From contig JAJPIT010000050.1 in NCBI GenBank assembly GCA_021324615.1, positions 1-64,000 of the forward strand: a DNA stretch of 64,000 bases. The letters run 5' to 3'. Positions 34,790 to 43,730 of the stretch are shown here, in pieces. Within the stretch, counting starts at the first letter, position 1. Each line of letters starts with the position of its first letter. A program made the position numbers and the translations under genes. Origin of the DNA: Terriglobia bacterium (GTDB lineage Bacteria > Acidobacteriota > Terriglobia > Bryobacterales > Bryobacteraceae). The notes under the pieces are model-generated. The model saw nothing but the letters and a program-made list of their open reading frames with translations, was not told the origin of the DNA and made no database searches.

Positions 34790-35914
34790 ATGAGCGGCGG
34801 TAGGAAGTGGAGATTCGCGTTGGCGGCGGCGGTGCTGGCCGGCGCCTGGGTGCAGGCGCAGACCGCGCCGGTCCGGCAGCAGGGAGTGGTGAGCAAGGTC
34901 GATGCGGCAGCCAATGAGCTGATCCTGAAGACCGACTCCGGCGAGGTCGAGGTGAAGCTGCAACCCAAAAGCAGCGTGCGGCGGGTGGCTCCGGGCGAAA
35001 CGAGCCTGGCCAACGCGGCGACGATCCCGCTGAGCGAGGTGAATCCGGGCGACCGGGTGCTGGCGGTGGGGAAAACGGGCGGCGATCCCAAGACGATCGC
35101 GGCGACGCTGGTTGTCGTGATCTCGCAGAGCGATATCGCCAAAAAACAGGCCGCCGAGCGCGCCGATTGGGACAAGCGCGGAGTCATCGGCGTGGTCACC
35201 GCGGTGAATCCCGACAGCATTGTGATCAGCGTGCGCAGCCAGACGCCGGGGCCGCCGAAATCGATGACCATCACGCCGGAGGCCAAGGCGGTGATCAAGC
35301 GGTACGCGCCCGATTCGATCAAATTTTCCGACGCCAAGCCGTCGACGCTGGCGGAGATCAAGGTTGGCGATCAGGTTCGCGCGCTCGGGAATAAGAGCGA
35401 GGACGGCGCGAAGATGAGCGCCGAGGAGATCGTCTCCGGAAGCTTTCGCGAGATCGCGGCGACCATCGTGTCGATCGACGCCGCCGAACACTTGATGCAG
35501 GTGAAGGATCTGGCGACGAAGAAGACGGTGACGGTGAAGCTCGGCGCGGACGCGAAGCTGAAGAAGCTGCCTCCGCAGATGGCGCAGATGCTGGCGGCGC
35601 GCAACCGGCCGCCGGAAGAAGGAGGGCGCGGGCCGGATGCCGCCGACGGGCGCGGCGGCCGCGGATCGGGCGGAGGACGCGGCGCGGGGGGCGATTTGAC
35701 GCCGCTGCTGGATCGCGTCCCGGACGTGACTCTGGCCGACCTTAAACCCGGCGACGCGGTGATCGTCCTGAGCAGTGTCGGCGCGCAGCCGGATCAATTG
35801 AACGCGATCACCATGCTGGCCGGCGTGGAGCCGATTCTCACCCGTCCGGGCACCCGCCAGATGGAGCTCGGATCGTGGAGCCTGGGCGGCGGCATGGGCG
35901 AAGGCGAACCATAA
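34790..35914 (+). CDS. Exported protein with DUF5666-like beta-barrel repeats
   Basis: A signal peptide (about 7-24) is followed by three similar beta-rich units of about 70-90 residues, each with the pattern GVVxxVD...N...I.V.....V.V...P...VRR (starts near 31, 127 and 220). This is the DUF5666 type. A Gly/Arg-rich low-complexity stretch lies at about 277-302. The 199 bases upstream contain two possible RNA hairpins but no gene. The Oar-like receptor follows after 18 bases, so the two are probably co-transcribed. Biochemical role unknown. Confidence 0.72.
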   Translation: MSGGRKWRFALAAAVLAGAWVQAQTAPVRQQGVVSKVDAAANELILKTDSGEVEVKLQPKSSVRRVAPGETSLANAATIPLSEVNPGDRVLAVGKTGGDPKTIAATLVVVISQSDIAKKQAAERADWDKRGVIGVVTAVNPDSIVISVRSQTPGPPKSMTITPEAKAVIKRYAPDSIKFSDAKPSTLAEIKVGDQVRALGNKSEDGAKMSAEEIVSGSFREIAATIVSIDAAEHLMQVKDLATKKTVTVKLGADAKLKKLPPQMAQMLAARNRPPEEGGRGPDAADGRGGRGSGGGRGAGGDLTPLLDRVPDVTLADLKPGDAVIVLSSVGAQPDQLNAITMLAGVEPILTRPGTRQMELGSWSLGGGMGEGEP

Positions 35915-35932
35915 ATCAAGGAATCTTCGAGA

Positions 35933-38900
35933 ATGAATTTTTGGAAAACGATTTTCTTGGCCGCGGTGTTCGCGGCGGCGGCTGCGGCGCAGGGCGCGGG
36001 CGTAATCCGCGGATCGGTGTTCGATCCTTCCGGCGCGGCGGTGCCCAAGGCGACGGTGACGGCCAGCGGCCCGAATAACGTCCTGAAGGTCGCGCAGAGC
36101 GACGAAAACGGCGCGTACTCCATCGCCGGGCTGCCGCCGGGCAAATACACGATCCGGGTGATCGCGGCCGGCTTCAACGTTTTTGAAAAAGCCGACGTGG
36201 ACGTCTCCGCCGGCCGCCCGCTGCAACTGGACGCCAAGCTGGTTCTGGAAGCCTCGAAGCAGGAAGTGACGGTGGCCGATACCCAGCAGGTGGAGCTGGA
36301 TCCGGCCAAGAACGCCGGCGCGCTGGTGTTAAAACAGGAAGATTTGGATATGTTGTCGGACGATCCCGACGACCTCGAAGCGGATCTGCTCGCGCTGGCC
36401 GGGCCGGCGGCGGGTCCCAACGGCGGCCAGTTCTTCATTGACGGCTTTTCGAGCGGCCAGCTTCCGCCCAAAGACTCCATCCGCGAGATCCGCATCAACT
36501 CCAATCCGTTTTCGGCCGAGTACGACACCTCCGGCCGCGGGCGGATCGAAATTTTCACCAAACCGGGGACGGAAAAGTTCCACGGATCGGTCAATTTGAT
36601 TTACAGCGATCATATCTGGGACGCGCGCAATCCGTTCATTACTTACGGCGGCGTGGCGCTGCCGGCTTCCGACACCAAGAATCTGATGGCGAACCTGAGC
36701 GGTCCGGTCATCAAGGGCAAAATGTCGTTCTTCGTCGATTTTTCCCGCCGGCAGCAGCGCGAGGATCAACTGGTCACGGCGCAGTTATTGGATCCGGGCT
36801 GCGCGAACCTGCCGTTTCTGACGCCCTGCACGCCGCTGTCGCAGTCTTACGGCGTGCTCCAGCCCAATACGTTCAACAACGTCAGCCCGCGGGTCACCTA
36901 TCAGCTCACTCCCAACATCACCCTCGATTTTCGCTACCGCTGGCAGGGCAGCGAGCTTGATAACGGGGGCGTCAGCGGATTCAACCTGCCCGACAGCGGC
37001 TATACGCAGCACGGCAAGAACCAGACGGTGCAGCTCACCGAGACGCAGGTGGTGAGCGCGTCGGTGATCAACGAATCGCATTTTCAGTATTTCCAGCAGA
37101 ACAACACGCAGACGGGCGTGAATCCGGTGCTGAACATCTCCGTCGCCGAGGCGTTCACCGAAGGCAGCAGCTTTCCGGAAAATTACACCCACAACAAGAA
37201 CTACGAATTTCAGAATTACACGTCGATCACGCACGGCACGCACTTTTTCAAGTTTGGCGCGCGCATCCGCGGAGCCCAGCTCGGCAGTTACAACACCAGC
37301 AATTTCGACGGGCAGTTCAACTTCGATTCGCTGGCCTCCTACGCCATCATGCAGCAGGGGATTGCGCAGGGAGTTCCGCTGCCGCAAATTATCGCCGCCG
37401 GCGGCGGGCCGTCTCAATATATTTTCGCGGCCGGCCAGCCGCTGATCAACGCCAGCCAGGTGGACGCGGGCCTGTTCTATCAGGACGACTGGAAGCTGAA
37501 GCCGAACTTCACGCTCAGCCTGGGGCTGCGCTACGAGGTGCAGAACAACATTCCCGATCACGGCGACTGGGCGCCGCGCATCGGCATCGCCTGGGGCATC
37601 GGGCCGTCGCAGGGGCGCATGCGCAATCCCAAGACGGTGCTGCGCGCCGGCTACGGATTTTTCTACGACCGGTTCAGCCTGAACAATACTCTGAACACGA
37701 TCCGCTACAACGGGGTCAACGACGTCGCCTACACCATTCCGAATCCGCAGTTTTACCCCGCGGCGGGCGTGCCGATTCCGCCGCTGGCGCAGTTTGAAAC
37801 GCCGCAGTACGCGGGCTTGCTGCAAACCGACCATCTGATCGGAAATTATCAATCGCCGCGGATGCAGCAGTTCGCGGTGGGCATCGACCGGCAGCTCCCC
37901 AAGAACGTGACGGTTTCGGTGAATTACATCAACTCCATCGGCGAGCACGTGCTGCGCATGGTGGATATCAACACGCCGCTACCGGGTACCTGGAATCCGC
38001 TGAATCCGGCCGCCAGCGTTTATCCGCTCGGCTACGGGGCCGGCTACTTCGATCTGTACGAATCCAGCGGCCTGTACAAGCAGAACCAGCTCATCTTCAA
38101 CGCCAACGCGCGCATCAACTCGAAAATTTCCGTCTTCGGTTTTTATGCTTACGGACACGTCAACACCAACGTGCCGAATCCGGGCGGAGCCCCCTCGAAC
38201 CCCTATAACTTCAACCAAGACTGGGGGCGCGCCAACTACGACATCCGCCACCGCGTCAACGTCAACGGCAGCCTTCTGCTGCCCTTCGGGCTGCGCCTGT
38301 CGCCCAACATTCTGTTCAACTCGGCGCCGCCGCTGAACGTCGTCGAGGGAATCGATCCGATAGGCGACGGCCTGTTGACCACGGCCCGTCCGGCGTTTGC
38401 GCCGGCGGGTTTTGCGGCGCCGGTATGCACGCCGCAACTGGCGCGCAACCTGACCACCTGCCTGATTTCCGGAACCAGATTCGGGAGCTTCGTCATCAAT
38501 CCTCCGGCGGGCCTGTCCGAAATTCCGAGCAATGCTTTCAGCGCCTATGATCAATTCAACTTCAACGTCCGGCTCAGCCGGACCTGGGGCTTCGGCGAAT
38601 CGACCACGGCGCAGAGCAACGGGCGGCGCGGCGGAGGCGGTCCGGGCGGACCCGGAGGCTTCGGGCGCGCGGTGGGCGGCGGCGGCCGCGGCGGTCCCGG
38701 CGGCGGCGGTCCAGGCGGATTCGGCGGGATGTTCGGCGACTCCAGCGGCCGCAAATACACGCTGACCGCCAGCGTGATGTTCCATAATCTGTTCAACACC
38801 GTCAATCCGGGGCAGATTGAAAACGATCTGCTCTCGCCGCGGTTCGGCACGCCGCTGGCGCTGGCCAATATCGGCGGATTCGGCAATCAGAATTCTCAGG

Positions 38901-38944
38901 CGTTCAACCGGCGGATCGATTTCAGCCTGCGGTTTGCCTTCTAA
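35933..38944 (+). CDS. Oar-like TonB-dependent outer-membrane receptor
   Basis: Signal peptide about 1-20, then a carboxypeptidase-regulatory-like domain (about 22-105; [20 protein letters not shown] and [17 protein letters not shown]). A plug domain follows (about 110-215; [32 protein letters not shown]), and a long beta-barrel runs to the C-terminal aromatic FSLRFAF. This is the architecture of the Oar/TonB family that is heavily expanded in Acidobacteriota. A Gly/Pro-rich insert (about 896-935) sits near the end of the barrel, probably in a surface loop. Ligand unknown; nearby exported enzymes suggest uptake of polymer breakdown products. SD AAGGAA precedes the ATG. Confidence 0.9.
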   Translation: MNFWKTIFLAAVFAAAAAAQGAGVIRGSVFDPSGAAVPKATVTASGPNNVLKVAQSDENGAYSIAGLPPGKYTIRVIAAGFNVFEKADVDVSAGRPLQLDAKLVLEASKQEVTVADTQQVELDPAKNAGALVLKQEDLDMLSDDPDDLEADLLALAGPAAGPNGGQFFIDGFSSGQLPPKDSIREIRINSNPFSAEYDTSGRGRIEIFTKPGTEKFHGSVNLIYSDHIWDARNPFITYGGVALPASDTKNLMANLSGPVIKGKMSFFVDFSRRQQREDQLVTAQLLDPGCANLPFLTPCTPLSQSYGVLQPNTFNNVSPRVTYQLTPNITLDFRYRWQGSELDNGGVSGFNLPDSGYTQHGKNQTVQLTETQVVSASVINESHFQYFQQNNTQTGVNPVLNISVAEAFTEGSSFPENYTHNKNYEFQNYTSITHGTHFFKFGARIRGAQLGSYNTSNFDGQFNFDSLASYAIMQQGIAQGVPLPQIIAAGGGPSQYIFAAGQPLINASQVDAGLFYQDDWKLKPNFTLSLGLRYEVQNNIPDHGDWAPRIGIAWGIGPSQGRMRNPKTVLRAGYGFFYDRFSLNNTLNTIRYNGVNDVAYTIPNPQFYPAAGVPIPPLAQFETPQYAGLLQTDHLIGNYQSPRMQQFAVGIDRQLPKNVTVSVNYINSIGEHVLRMVDINTPLPGTWNPLNPAASVYPLGYGAGYFDLYESSGLYKQNQLIFNANARINSKISVFGFYAYGHVNTNVPNPGGAPSNPYNFNQDWGRANYDIRHRVNVNGSLLLPFGLRLSPNILFNSAPPLNVVEGIDPIGDGLLTTARPAFAPAGFAAPVCTPQLARNLTTCLISGTRFGSFVINPPAGLSEIPSNAFSAYDQFNFNVRLSRTWGFGESTTAQSNGRRGGGGPGGPGGFGRAVGGGGRGGPGGGGPGGFGGMFGDSSGRKYTLTASVMFHNLFNTVNPGQIENDLLSPRFGTPLALANIGGFGNQNSQAFNRRIDFSLRFAF

Positions 38945-39008
38945 GTCCCGGCGCTTGTCCGGCAGAGCGGCGCGGGCTGGTGTAAACTCAACCAGGAAAG
39001 GATTTTTC

Positions 39009-40382
39009 ATGTCCTCGGAAAACCGCCCGTTCGACCGCCGCGATTTCCTGCGCCAGGCCGGAGCCCTGAGCGCAACTGTTACGGCTGCCTTGGCGAAATC
39101 CTCCGGGCGATCCTCGGGGCGCGTGCTGGGCGCCAATGACCGCATCAATATCGGCATCATCGGCTGCGGCGACCGCGGCTACGGCGTCAGCACGGTTTGG
39201 GCCAAGATCGGCAAGGAAAACAACTCCTGCCAGGTGGTCGCCGTGGCCGACTGCTATCAGCGGCGCGTCAACAAAGCCAAGGATTATCATCGCTGCGACG
39301 GCTATCTGGACTACCGCGAGGTGATCGCCCGCCGCGATGTGGACGCGGTGTATATCGCGACCGCTGATCATTGGCACGCCAAGGTCGCGCTGGACGCGAT
39401 GGATCAGGGCAAGGACGTTTATCTCGAAAAACCCATGTGCCACACGCTGGAGGAAGTGCGGCAACTGGTGGCGACGGTGCGGGAAACGGGGCGGGTGTTG
39501 CAGGTCGGCTCGCAGACCACCTCGGCGGATCAGTGGTGGAAGGCCAAACAGGCCATCGCCGACGGCATGATCGGCAAGATGATCATGAGCCAGGGCTCCT
39601 ATCATCGCAATTCGGTGATCGGGGAATGGAACTACTACAAGATCGACGACGACGCCGGCCCGGATAAGACGGGCGAGCAGTTCGTCGATTGGAAAACCTG
39701 GCTCGGGCCGGCGCCCAAGCGCGCCTGGGACCCGGACCGCTTCTTCCGCTTCCGTAAATACTGGGATTATTCCGGCGGAATCGCGACGGACCTGTTCTAT
39801 CATGTCGTCGCGCCGTTGAATATCTGCTGGGATAAACCGCAATATCCGCACAAGGTGATGGCCTCCGGAGGAATTTACGGCGGGCCGGCCTTCGAGGAAA
39901 AACGCGAGGTGCCGGATACGTTCCATCTGCTGGCCGAGTACAGCGAAGGGCATTCCCTGGTGCTCAGCTCCTCGATGGCCAACAGCCAGCACATCCCGGG
40001 GCTGATCCGCGGCCACGAAGGAACGATCATCATGGTGGAGCACGGCCGCTTCGAAGGCGCGACCCCCAACATCACCGTCAAGCCGGAGGTCAGAGGCATC
40101 AAGGGGGAGGACGGAAAAACGATCTTCAAGCCGCTCTACGACACCTATAAATTCGGCATCGAGGAGCGGAAAATTCCGGTCGATCAGTACGATCCGCTGA
40201 TCGCGCACATGAACAACTTCCTCGATTGCATGCGGACGCGAAAGAAGCCGCGTCTCGACGTGGAGACGGGCGCCTGCGCGCAGGTGGTGATTACGGCGGC
40301 CGTCGAATCCTACCGGCAGGGGAAAGTCCTCTATTTCGACGAAAAAAAGTGGAAATTCACCGATAAACCGCCGAAAGCATAA
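39009..40382 (+). CDS. Tat-exported Gfo/Idh/MocA family oxidoreductase
   Basis: The twin-arginine signal [17 protein letters not shown] is at residues 7-23. A Rossmann fold follows ([14 protein letters not shown] near 43), then the family motif [12 protein letters not shown] near 138 (Glu-Lys-Pro), and a C-terminal alpha/beta domain. These enzymes act on sugars or cyclitols with tightly bound NAD(P); exported versions occur in Acidobacteriota and Planctomycetes. ATG at 39009 has AGGAAAGG upstream. The length is 457 aa. It follows the Oar-like receptor by 64 bases, suggesting a shared role in carbohydrate use. Confidence 0.9.
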   Translation: MSSENRPFDRRDFLRQAGALSATVTAALAKSSGRSSGRVLGANDRINIGIIGCGDRGYGVSTVWAKIGKENNSCQVVAVADCYQRRVNKAKDYHRCDGYLDYREVIARRDVDAVYIATADHWHAKVALDAMDQGKDVYLEKPMCHTLEEVRQLVATVRETGRVLQVGSQTTSADQWWKAKQAIADGMIGKMIMSQGSYHRNSVIGEWNYYKIDDDAGPDKTGEQFVDWKTWLGPAPKRAWDPDRFFRFRKYWDYSGGIATDLFYHVVAPLNICWDKPQYPHKVMASGGIYGGPAFEEKREVPDTFHLLAEYSEGHSLVLSSSMANSQHIPGLIRGHEGTIIMVEHGRFEGATPNITVKPEVRGIKGEDGKTIFKPLYDTYKFGIEERKIPVDQYDPLIAHMNNFLDCMRTRKKPRLDVETGACAQVVITAAVESYRQGKVLYFDEKKWKFTDKPPKA

Positions 40383-40441
40383 GCGGCGGAGCCGTCCGAG
40401 CCGGTGTTTCCGCCGGATCGCGACTTTGCCACAATAGAGGC

Positions 40442-40804
40442 TTGCCCTTCGAGCATCATCTGAAGCTGCGCGTGGCGCGCAAGCACGCCGACGGCGTGAC
40501 CCTGCATTTTTCCGTGTCGCCGGAGTATCTCAATTCGAGCGGCAATCTGCACGGCGGCATCACCGCCTCCATCGCCGATGAGGCAGCCTGGCATGCTCTC
40601 GAAAATCACTGGGGATACGGCACCAAGAAATCCACCACGACGGAGTTGAAGGTGAATTATCTGCGCCCGATCACCGGCAAGAAAGTGATCGCGCGGGCGC
40701 ACCTGGTGCGCGCCGGCAAAACCCTGTGCGTTTCGCGCGTGGATATTTTCGATGAGAAAAAAGCCCTCAGCGCGATCGCCATCGTGACGTATATGCTCCT
40801 GTGA
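40442..40804 (+). CDS. PaaI-type hotdog-fold thioesterase
   Basis: A 120 aa single hotdog domain with the PaaI/YbgC-like signature NLHGGITASIADEAAWHAL near residues 35-53. TELKVNYLRPITGKKVIARAHLVRAGKTL follows. It probably hydrolyses acyl-CoA thioesters. The TTG start at 40442 is uncertain: GAGG is only two bases upstream. An internal GTG a few codons later would still keep the whole fold. It ends nine bases from the convergent cysteine desulfurase. Confidence 0.83.
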   Translation: MPFEHHLKLRVARKHADGVTLHFSVSPEYLNSSGNLHGGITASIADEAAWHALENHWGYGTKKSTTTELKVNYLRPITGKKVIARAHLVRAGKTLCVSRVDIFDEKKALSAIAIVTYMLL

Positions 40805-40813
40805 AACCGCGGC

Positions 40814-41959
40814 TTACCGGGCCGGATCGTATAGCGGCGACAGCTCCCGCAATTTCTTTACAACCTCGATCACCCGGGCGGCGACGTATTCAATCTCCTC
40901 GCGCGTGTTGAATCTTCCCAGCCCGAAACGGATCGAAGAGTGCGCCAGATCGTCTCCCAGGCCCAGCGCCTTTAAAACATAACTGGGTTCCATTGTCGCC
41001 GAGGTGCAAGCCGAGCCGCTGGACACCGCGATGTCGCTCAGGCCCATCAGCAGCGCTTCGCCTTCGACGCCGGCGAAGCTGAGATTCAGATTATTCGGCA
41101 GCCGCCGCTCCATGGAGCCGTTGATCGAAACCCCGTCGAGCCCGGCCAGAATGCGATCCTTCAACAGATCGCGCAGCGCCGCCACCCGCGCCGATTCCTC
41201 CGCCATTTCGCGCCGGGCGATGGCGCAGGCCTCGCCCAGACCCACGATCCCGGCGACGTTCAACGTCCCGCTGCGCATCCCGCGCTCGTGGCCGCCGCCG
41301 TCCATCTGCGCCTCCAGCCGCACCCGCGGATCGCGGCTGCGCACGTAAAGCGCGCCCACTCCTTTGGGGCCGTAAATTTTATGCCCGCTGATGGACAGCA
41401 GATCGATGTTGTCGCGCTGCACGTCGATGGCGATTTTGCCCGCCGCCTGCGCGGCATCGGAATGCAGCAGCACCCCGCGCTCCCGGGCGATCGCGCCTAT
41501 CCGCCGCAGATCCTGCACCACGCCGATCTCGTTGTGGGCGTACATCACGCTGATCAGCCCGGTATCGTCCGTGATCGCATCGCGCAGTTGATCAGGGTCG
41601 ATCAGGCCATCGCGCCGCACCGGCAGATACGTCACGTTCCCCAGGCGCCGGCAGGGATCGAGGACGGCTTTATGCTCGGTCGCAACCGTAATAATGTGCT
41701 TGGCCTGGACGCCTTTAAGAGCCAGATTGTCGGATTCGGTGGCGCCGCTGGTGAAAATAATTTCTTTCGGGGCCGCGCCGATCAGCTCCGCCACCTGCCT
41801 GCGCGCCTTTTCGACGGCATCGGCGGCCTGCCAGCCGAAGCTGTGATTGCGGCTGGCGGGGTTGCCGTAAATCTCACAAAAATAAGGACGCATCGCCTCG
41901 AACACGCGCGGATCCACCGGCGTGGTGGCGTGATGATCCAGGTAGATGGGCAGTTTCAC
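40814..41959 (-). CDS. Cysteine desulfurase (NifS/IscS group)
   Basis: PLP enzyme releasing sulfur from cysteine for Fe-S clusters or tRNA thiolation. [16 protein letters not shown] starts the protein. The PLP Lys is in [12 protein letters not shown] near residue 192, and the catalytic Cys is in [17 protein letters not shown] near 317, with the long loop typical of group I. The 381 aa length is normal. GTG start at 41959; TATACT at 41975-41980 on this strand is a -10 candidate. No iscU or mnmA gene is adjacent. It diverges from the imuA operon and shares its upstream region. Confidence 0.93.
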   Translation of the reverse strand: MKLPIYLDHHATTPVDPRVFEAMRPYFCEIYGNPASRNHSFGWQAADAVEKARRQVAELIGAAPKEIIFTSGATESDNLALKGVQAKHIITVATEHKAVLDPCRRLGNVTYLPVRRDGLIDPDQLRDAITDDTGLISVMYAHNEIGVVQDLRRIGAIARERGVLLHSDAAQAAGKIAIDVQRDNIDLLSISGHKIYGPKGVGALYVRSRDPRVRLEAQMDGGGHERGMRSGTLNVAGIVGLGEACAIARREMAEESARVAALRDLLKDRILAGLDGVSINGSMERRLPNNLNLSFAGVEGEALLMGLSDIAVSSGSACTSATMEPSYVLKALGLGDDLAHSSIRFGLGRFNTREEIEYVAARVIEVVKKLRELSPLYDPAR

Positions 41960-41986
41960 CAGGCCTCAGCCCGAGTATAACCCGTT

Positions 41987-42024
41987 TTTCATCAAACATT
42001 TTTCACCAAAAATGTCATTTGACA
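41987..42024. promoter_or_regulatory. Repeat cluster upstream of the imuA-imuB-dnaE2 operon (SOS operator candidate)
   Basis: Three overlapping symmetric or repeated elements are seen. TTTTCATCAAA (41987-41997) and TTTTCACCAAA (42000-42010) are near-identical direct repeats spaced 13 bp apart. ACATTTT (41997-42003) and AAAATGT (42009-42015) are perfect inverted arms. TGTC-ATTT-GACA (42013-42024) overlaps the -35. Mutasome operons are LexA-controlled in other bacteria, so a LexA site is the natural guess, but the element that binds is not decided. Confidence 0.55.
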
Positions 42025-42048
42025 CCATGCCCGGCCGCACCCTATCCT
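42019..42048 (+). promoter_or_regulatory. Promoter of imuA-imuB-dnaE2
   Basis: TTGACA (42019-42024) and TATCCT (42043-42048) are separated by 18 bases. This is among the best housekeeping-type promoters in the window. The transcript would have a leader of about 20 bases that includes an AAAAGG ribosome site before the ATG at 42074. Confidence 0.6.
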
Positions 42049-42073
42049 TAAGGCGAAGAAAAGGCGTAAATGT

Positions 42074-42682
42074 ATGGCTGCTCCTTTCCCCTTAGGCTGG
42101 CGAATCGATCCCCAGCCGGAAACGCTCGGCCTGGCGGAGTGCCCGCGCGGCCGGATCAGTGAAATTGTCGGCGCGCGCTCCAGCGGGCGCACCAGTCTGC
42201 TGCACTCGATTCTGGCCGATTCCACCCGTCTGGGCGAATGCGCCGCCCTGATCGATGCCACCGATTCCTTCGATCCCGGTTCGGCCGCGGCCGCCGGCGC
42301 CGATCTCGCGAAAATTTATTGGGTCCGCTGCGGCGGCAACGTCGAGCACGCCATGCGCGCCGCGGACCTGGTCCTGCACGCCGGCGGATTCGGCGTGGTC
42401 GCGCTCGATCTGGCCGATGCCCGTGACCGCGAGCTTCAGCGCATCCCGCCCTCGGTCTGGTTCCGCTGGCGGCGCGCCATCGAGCCGGCGCGGACCATTC
42501 TGGCCGTCCTCGCGCGGCGGCCGCTGGCCAAAACGTGCTCGTCGCTGGTGCTGGAAATGAATCGCCGCCGGGCCGATTTTCAAGGCAATCTGCTGCGCGC
42601 CGCCGAATTTGAAATCGTCCCGCGCAAACCGATCGGCAAAGAAAGGACGGCGCTGCATGTTCGCCTGCATCCATGCGCCTGA
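42074..42682 (+). CDS. imuA: ImuA-like RecA-fold protein of the mutasome
   Basis: A 202 aa RecA-like protein. The P-loop region EIVGARSSGRTSLLHSIL near residue 30 has Arg in place of the usual Walker A Lys. A Walker-B-like hydrophobic strand ends in D (VVALDLAD near residue 115), and EMNRRRADF near 160 follows. The assignment rests on this fold plus position: it is directly followed by imuB (26-base overlap) and dnaE2, the arrangement of translesion mutasome operons. ImuA-type proteins are accessory factors that interact with ImuB. The Arg substitution suggests weak or absent ATP hydrolysis. Confidence 0.78.
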   Translation: MAAPFPLGWRIDPQPETLGLAECPRGRISEIVGARSSGRTSLLHSILADSTRLGECAALIDATDSFDPGSAAAAGADLAKIYWVRCGGNVEHAMRAADLVLHAGGFGVVALDLADARDRELQRIPPSVWFRWRRAIEPARTILAVLARRPLAKTCSSLVLEMNRRRADFQGNLLRAAEFEIVPRKPIGKERTALHVRLHPCA

Positions 42683-43730
42683 AGCCGCCAGGCTCGCCGA
42701 ATCCTTTTCGCCATTCGTCGAAGTTTTAGACGATCAAACCGCCGTCTTCTCCATTACGCCGCGGCAGATCGAGAGGATCCGGCAAATTCCCGGCGCGGCG
42801 GTGGCCCCCACCATTGAAGCCGCGGTGATCGCCGCGCGCCATCCGGGCCGGTCTCCGGCGGATCTGCCCATGGAAGTTCTTCCCCCCGATCCGGAAATTT
42901 TTCAAATCCTCGATCTGTGGGGCATCCGCACGCTTGGCGATCTGGCGCGGCTGCCGGAATCGGGCATCGCCGAGCGGCTGGGCGAGCGCGGCCTCCGGCT
43001 GCAACAACTGGCGCGCGGCACGCTCGGCCGGCCGCTTAACCCCGCGCCGGCGCAAACCATTTACGAGCAGCAGGTGGAGCTCGATTACCCGATTACCGAA
43101 ATCGAGCCGCTGCTGTTTTTGATCCATCGGTTCTTAACCGGACTGTGCGCCCGCGTCGAGGCGGCCGGCGCGCTGCGCTTCACGTTGAACCAGGAAGAAC
43201 GGCTGCTGCGCCTGCCGTTTCCCACCCGCGATGTGAAATTTTTATTGAAGCTGGCGCGGCACGAACTGGAGTCGCATCCGCCCGCCGAGCCGCCGCAAAA
43301 AATCAGGCTCGAAGTGCTGCCCGCCGCGCCGCGGCGCGTTCAGCACGGCTTATTCACGCCCGCCGCGCCGGAACCGGAAAAACTGGAACTGACTCTGGAG
43401 AAAATCCGCGCGCTGGTGGGCTCGAAAAACGTCAAAATTCCCCAGTTGCGCAACTCTTATCGCCCGGGATGGTCCATGCCCGATTCGCCGCTGGCGTTCC
43501 GTTATTTCCGTCCGGCGATTCCGGCGCGGGTGGAAACAGAAAATGGCATCCCGCGGCGATTATTCGGGGAAAAAATCGTCAACGCCGCCGGACCCTGGCG
43601 GTCGAGCGGCGAATGGTGGCGGCCGGATGGATGGAATCGCGATGAGTGGGATTTGAAGCTCGCCGATGGGACGCTTGTCCGCATTTATCGCGCGGCGGCG
43701 GAGTGGTTTTTGGAAGGGGAATATGACTGA
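42657..43730 (+). CDS. imuB: ImuB-like protein, Y-family polymerase relative with shortened N terminus
   Basis: The 357 aa protein is well below the roughly 450-550 aa usual for ImuB. It starts directly in a segment that resembles the end of the palm (EVLDDQTAVFSI). An intact HhH thumb-type segment (ILDLWGIRTLGDLARLPESGIAERLGERG, about 80-110), a little-finger-like domain (about 130-240), and the C-terminal ImuB/DUF6504-type motif ending WFLEGEYD follow. The first part of the palm and the fingers are missing. ATG at 42657 has GAAAGGA nine bases upstream and lies within the end of imuA. It probably acts as a non-catalytic adaptor for DnaE2. Confidence 0.8.
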   Translation: MFACIHAPEAARLAESFSPFVEVLDDQTAVFSITPRQIERIRQIPGAAVAPTIEAAVIAARHPGRSPADLPMEVLPPDPEIFQILDLWGIRTLGDLARLPESGIAERLGERGLRLQQLARGTLGRPLNPAPAQTIYEQQVELDYPITEIEPLLFLIHRFLTGLCARVEAAGALRFTLNQEERLLRLPFPTRDVKFLLKLARHELESHPPAEPPQKIRLEVLPAAPRRVQHGLFTPAAPEPEKLELTLEKIRALVGSKNVKIPQLRNSYRPGWSMPDSPLAFRYFRPAIPARVETENGIPRRLFGEKIVNAAGPWRSSGEWWRPDGWNRDEWDLKLADGTLVRIYRAAAEWFLEGEYD

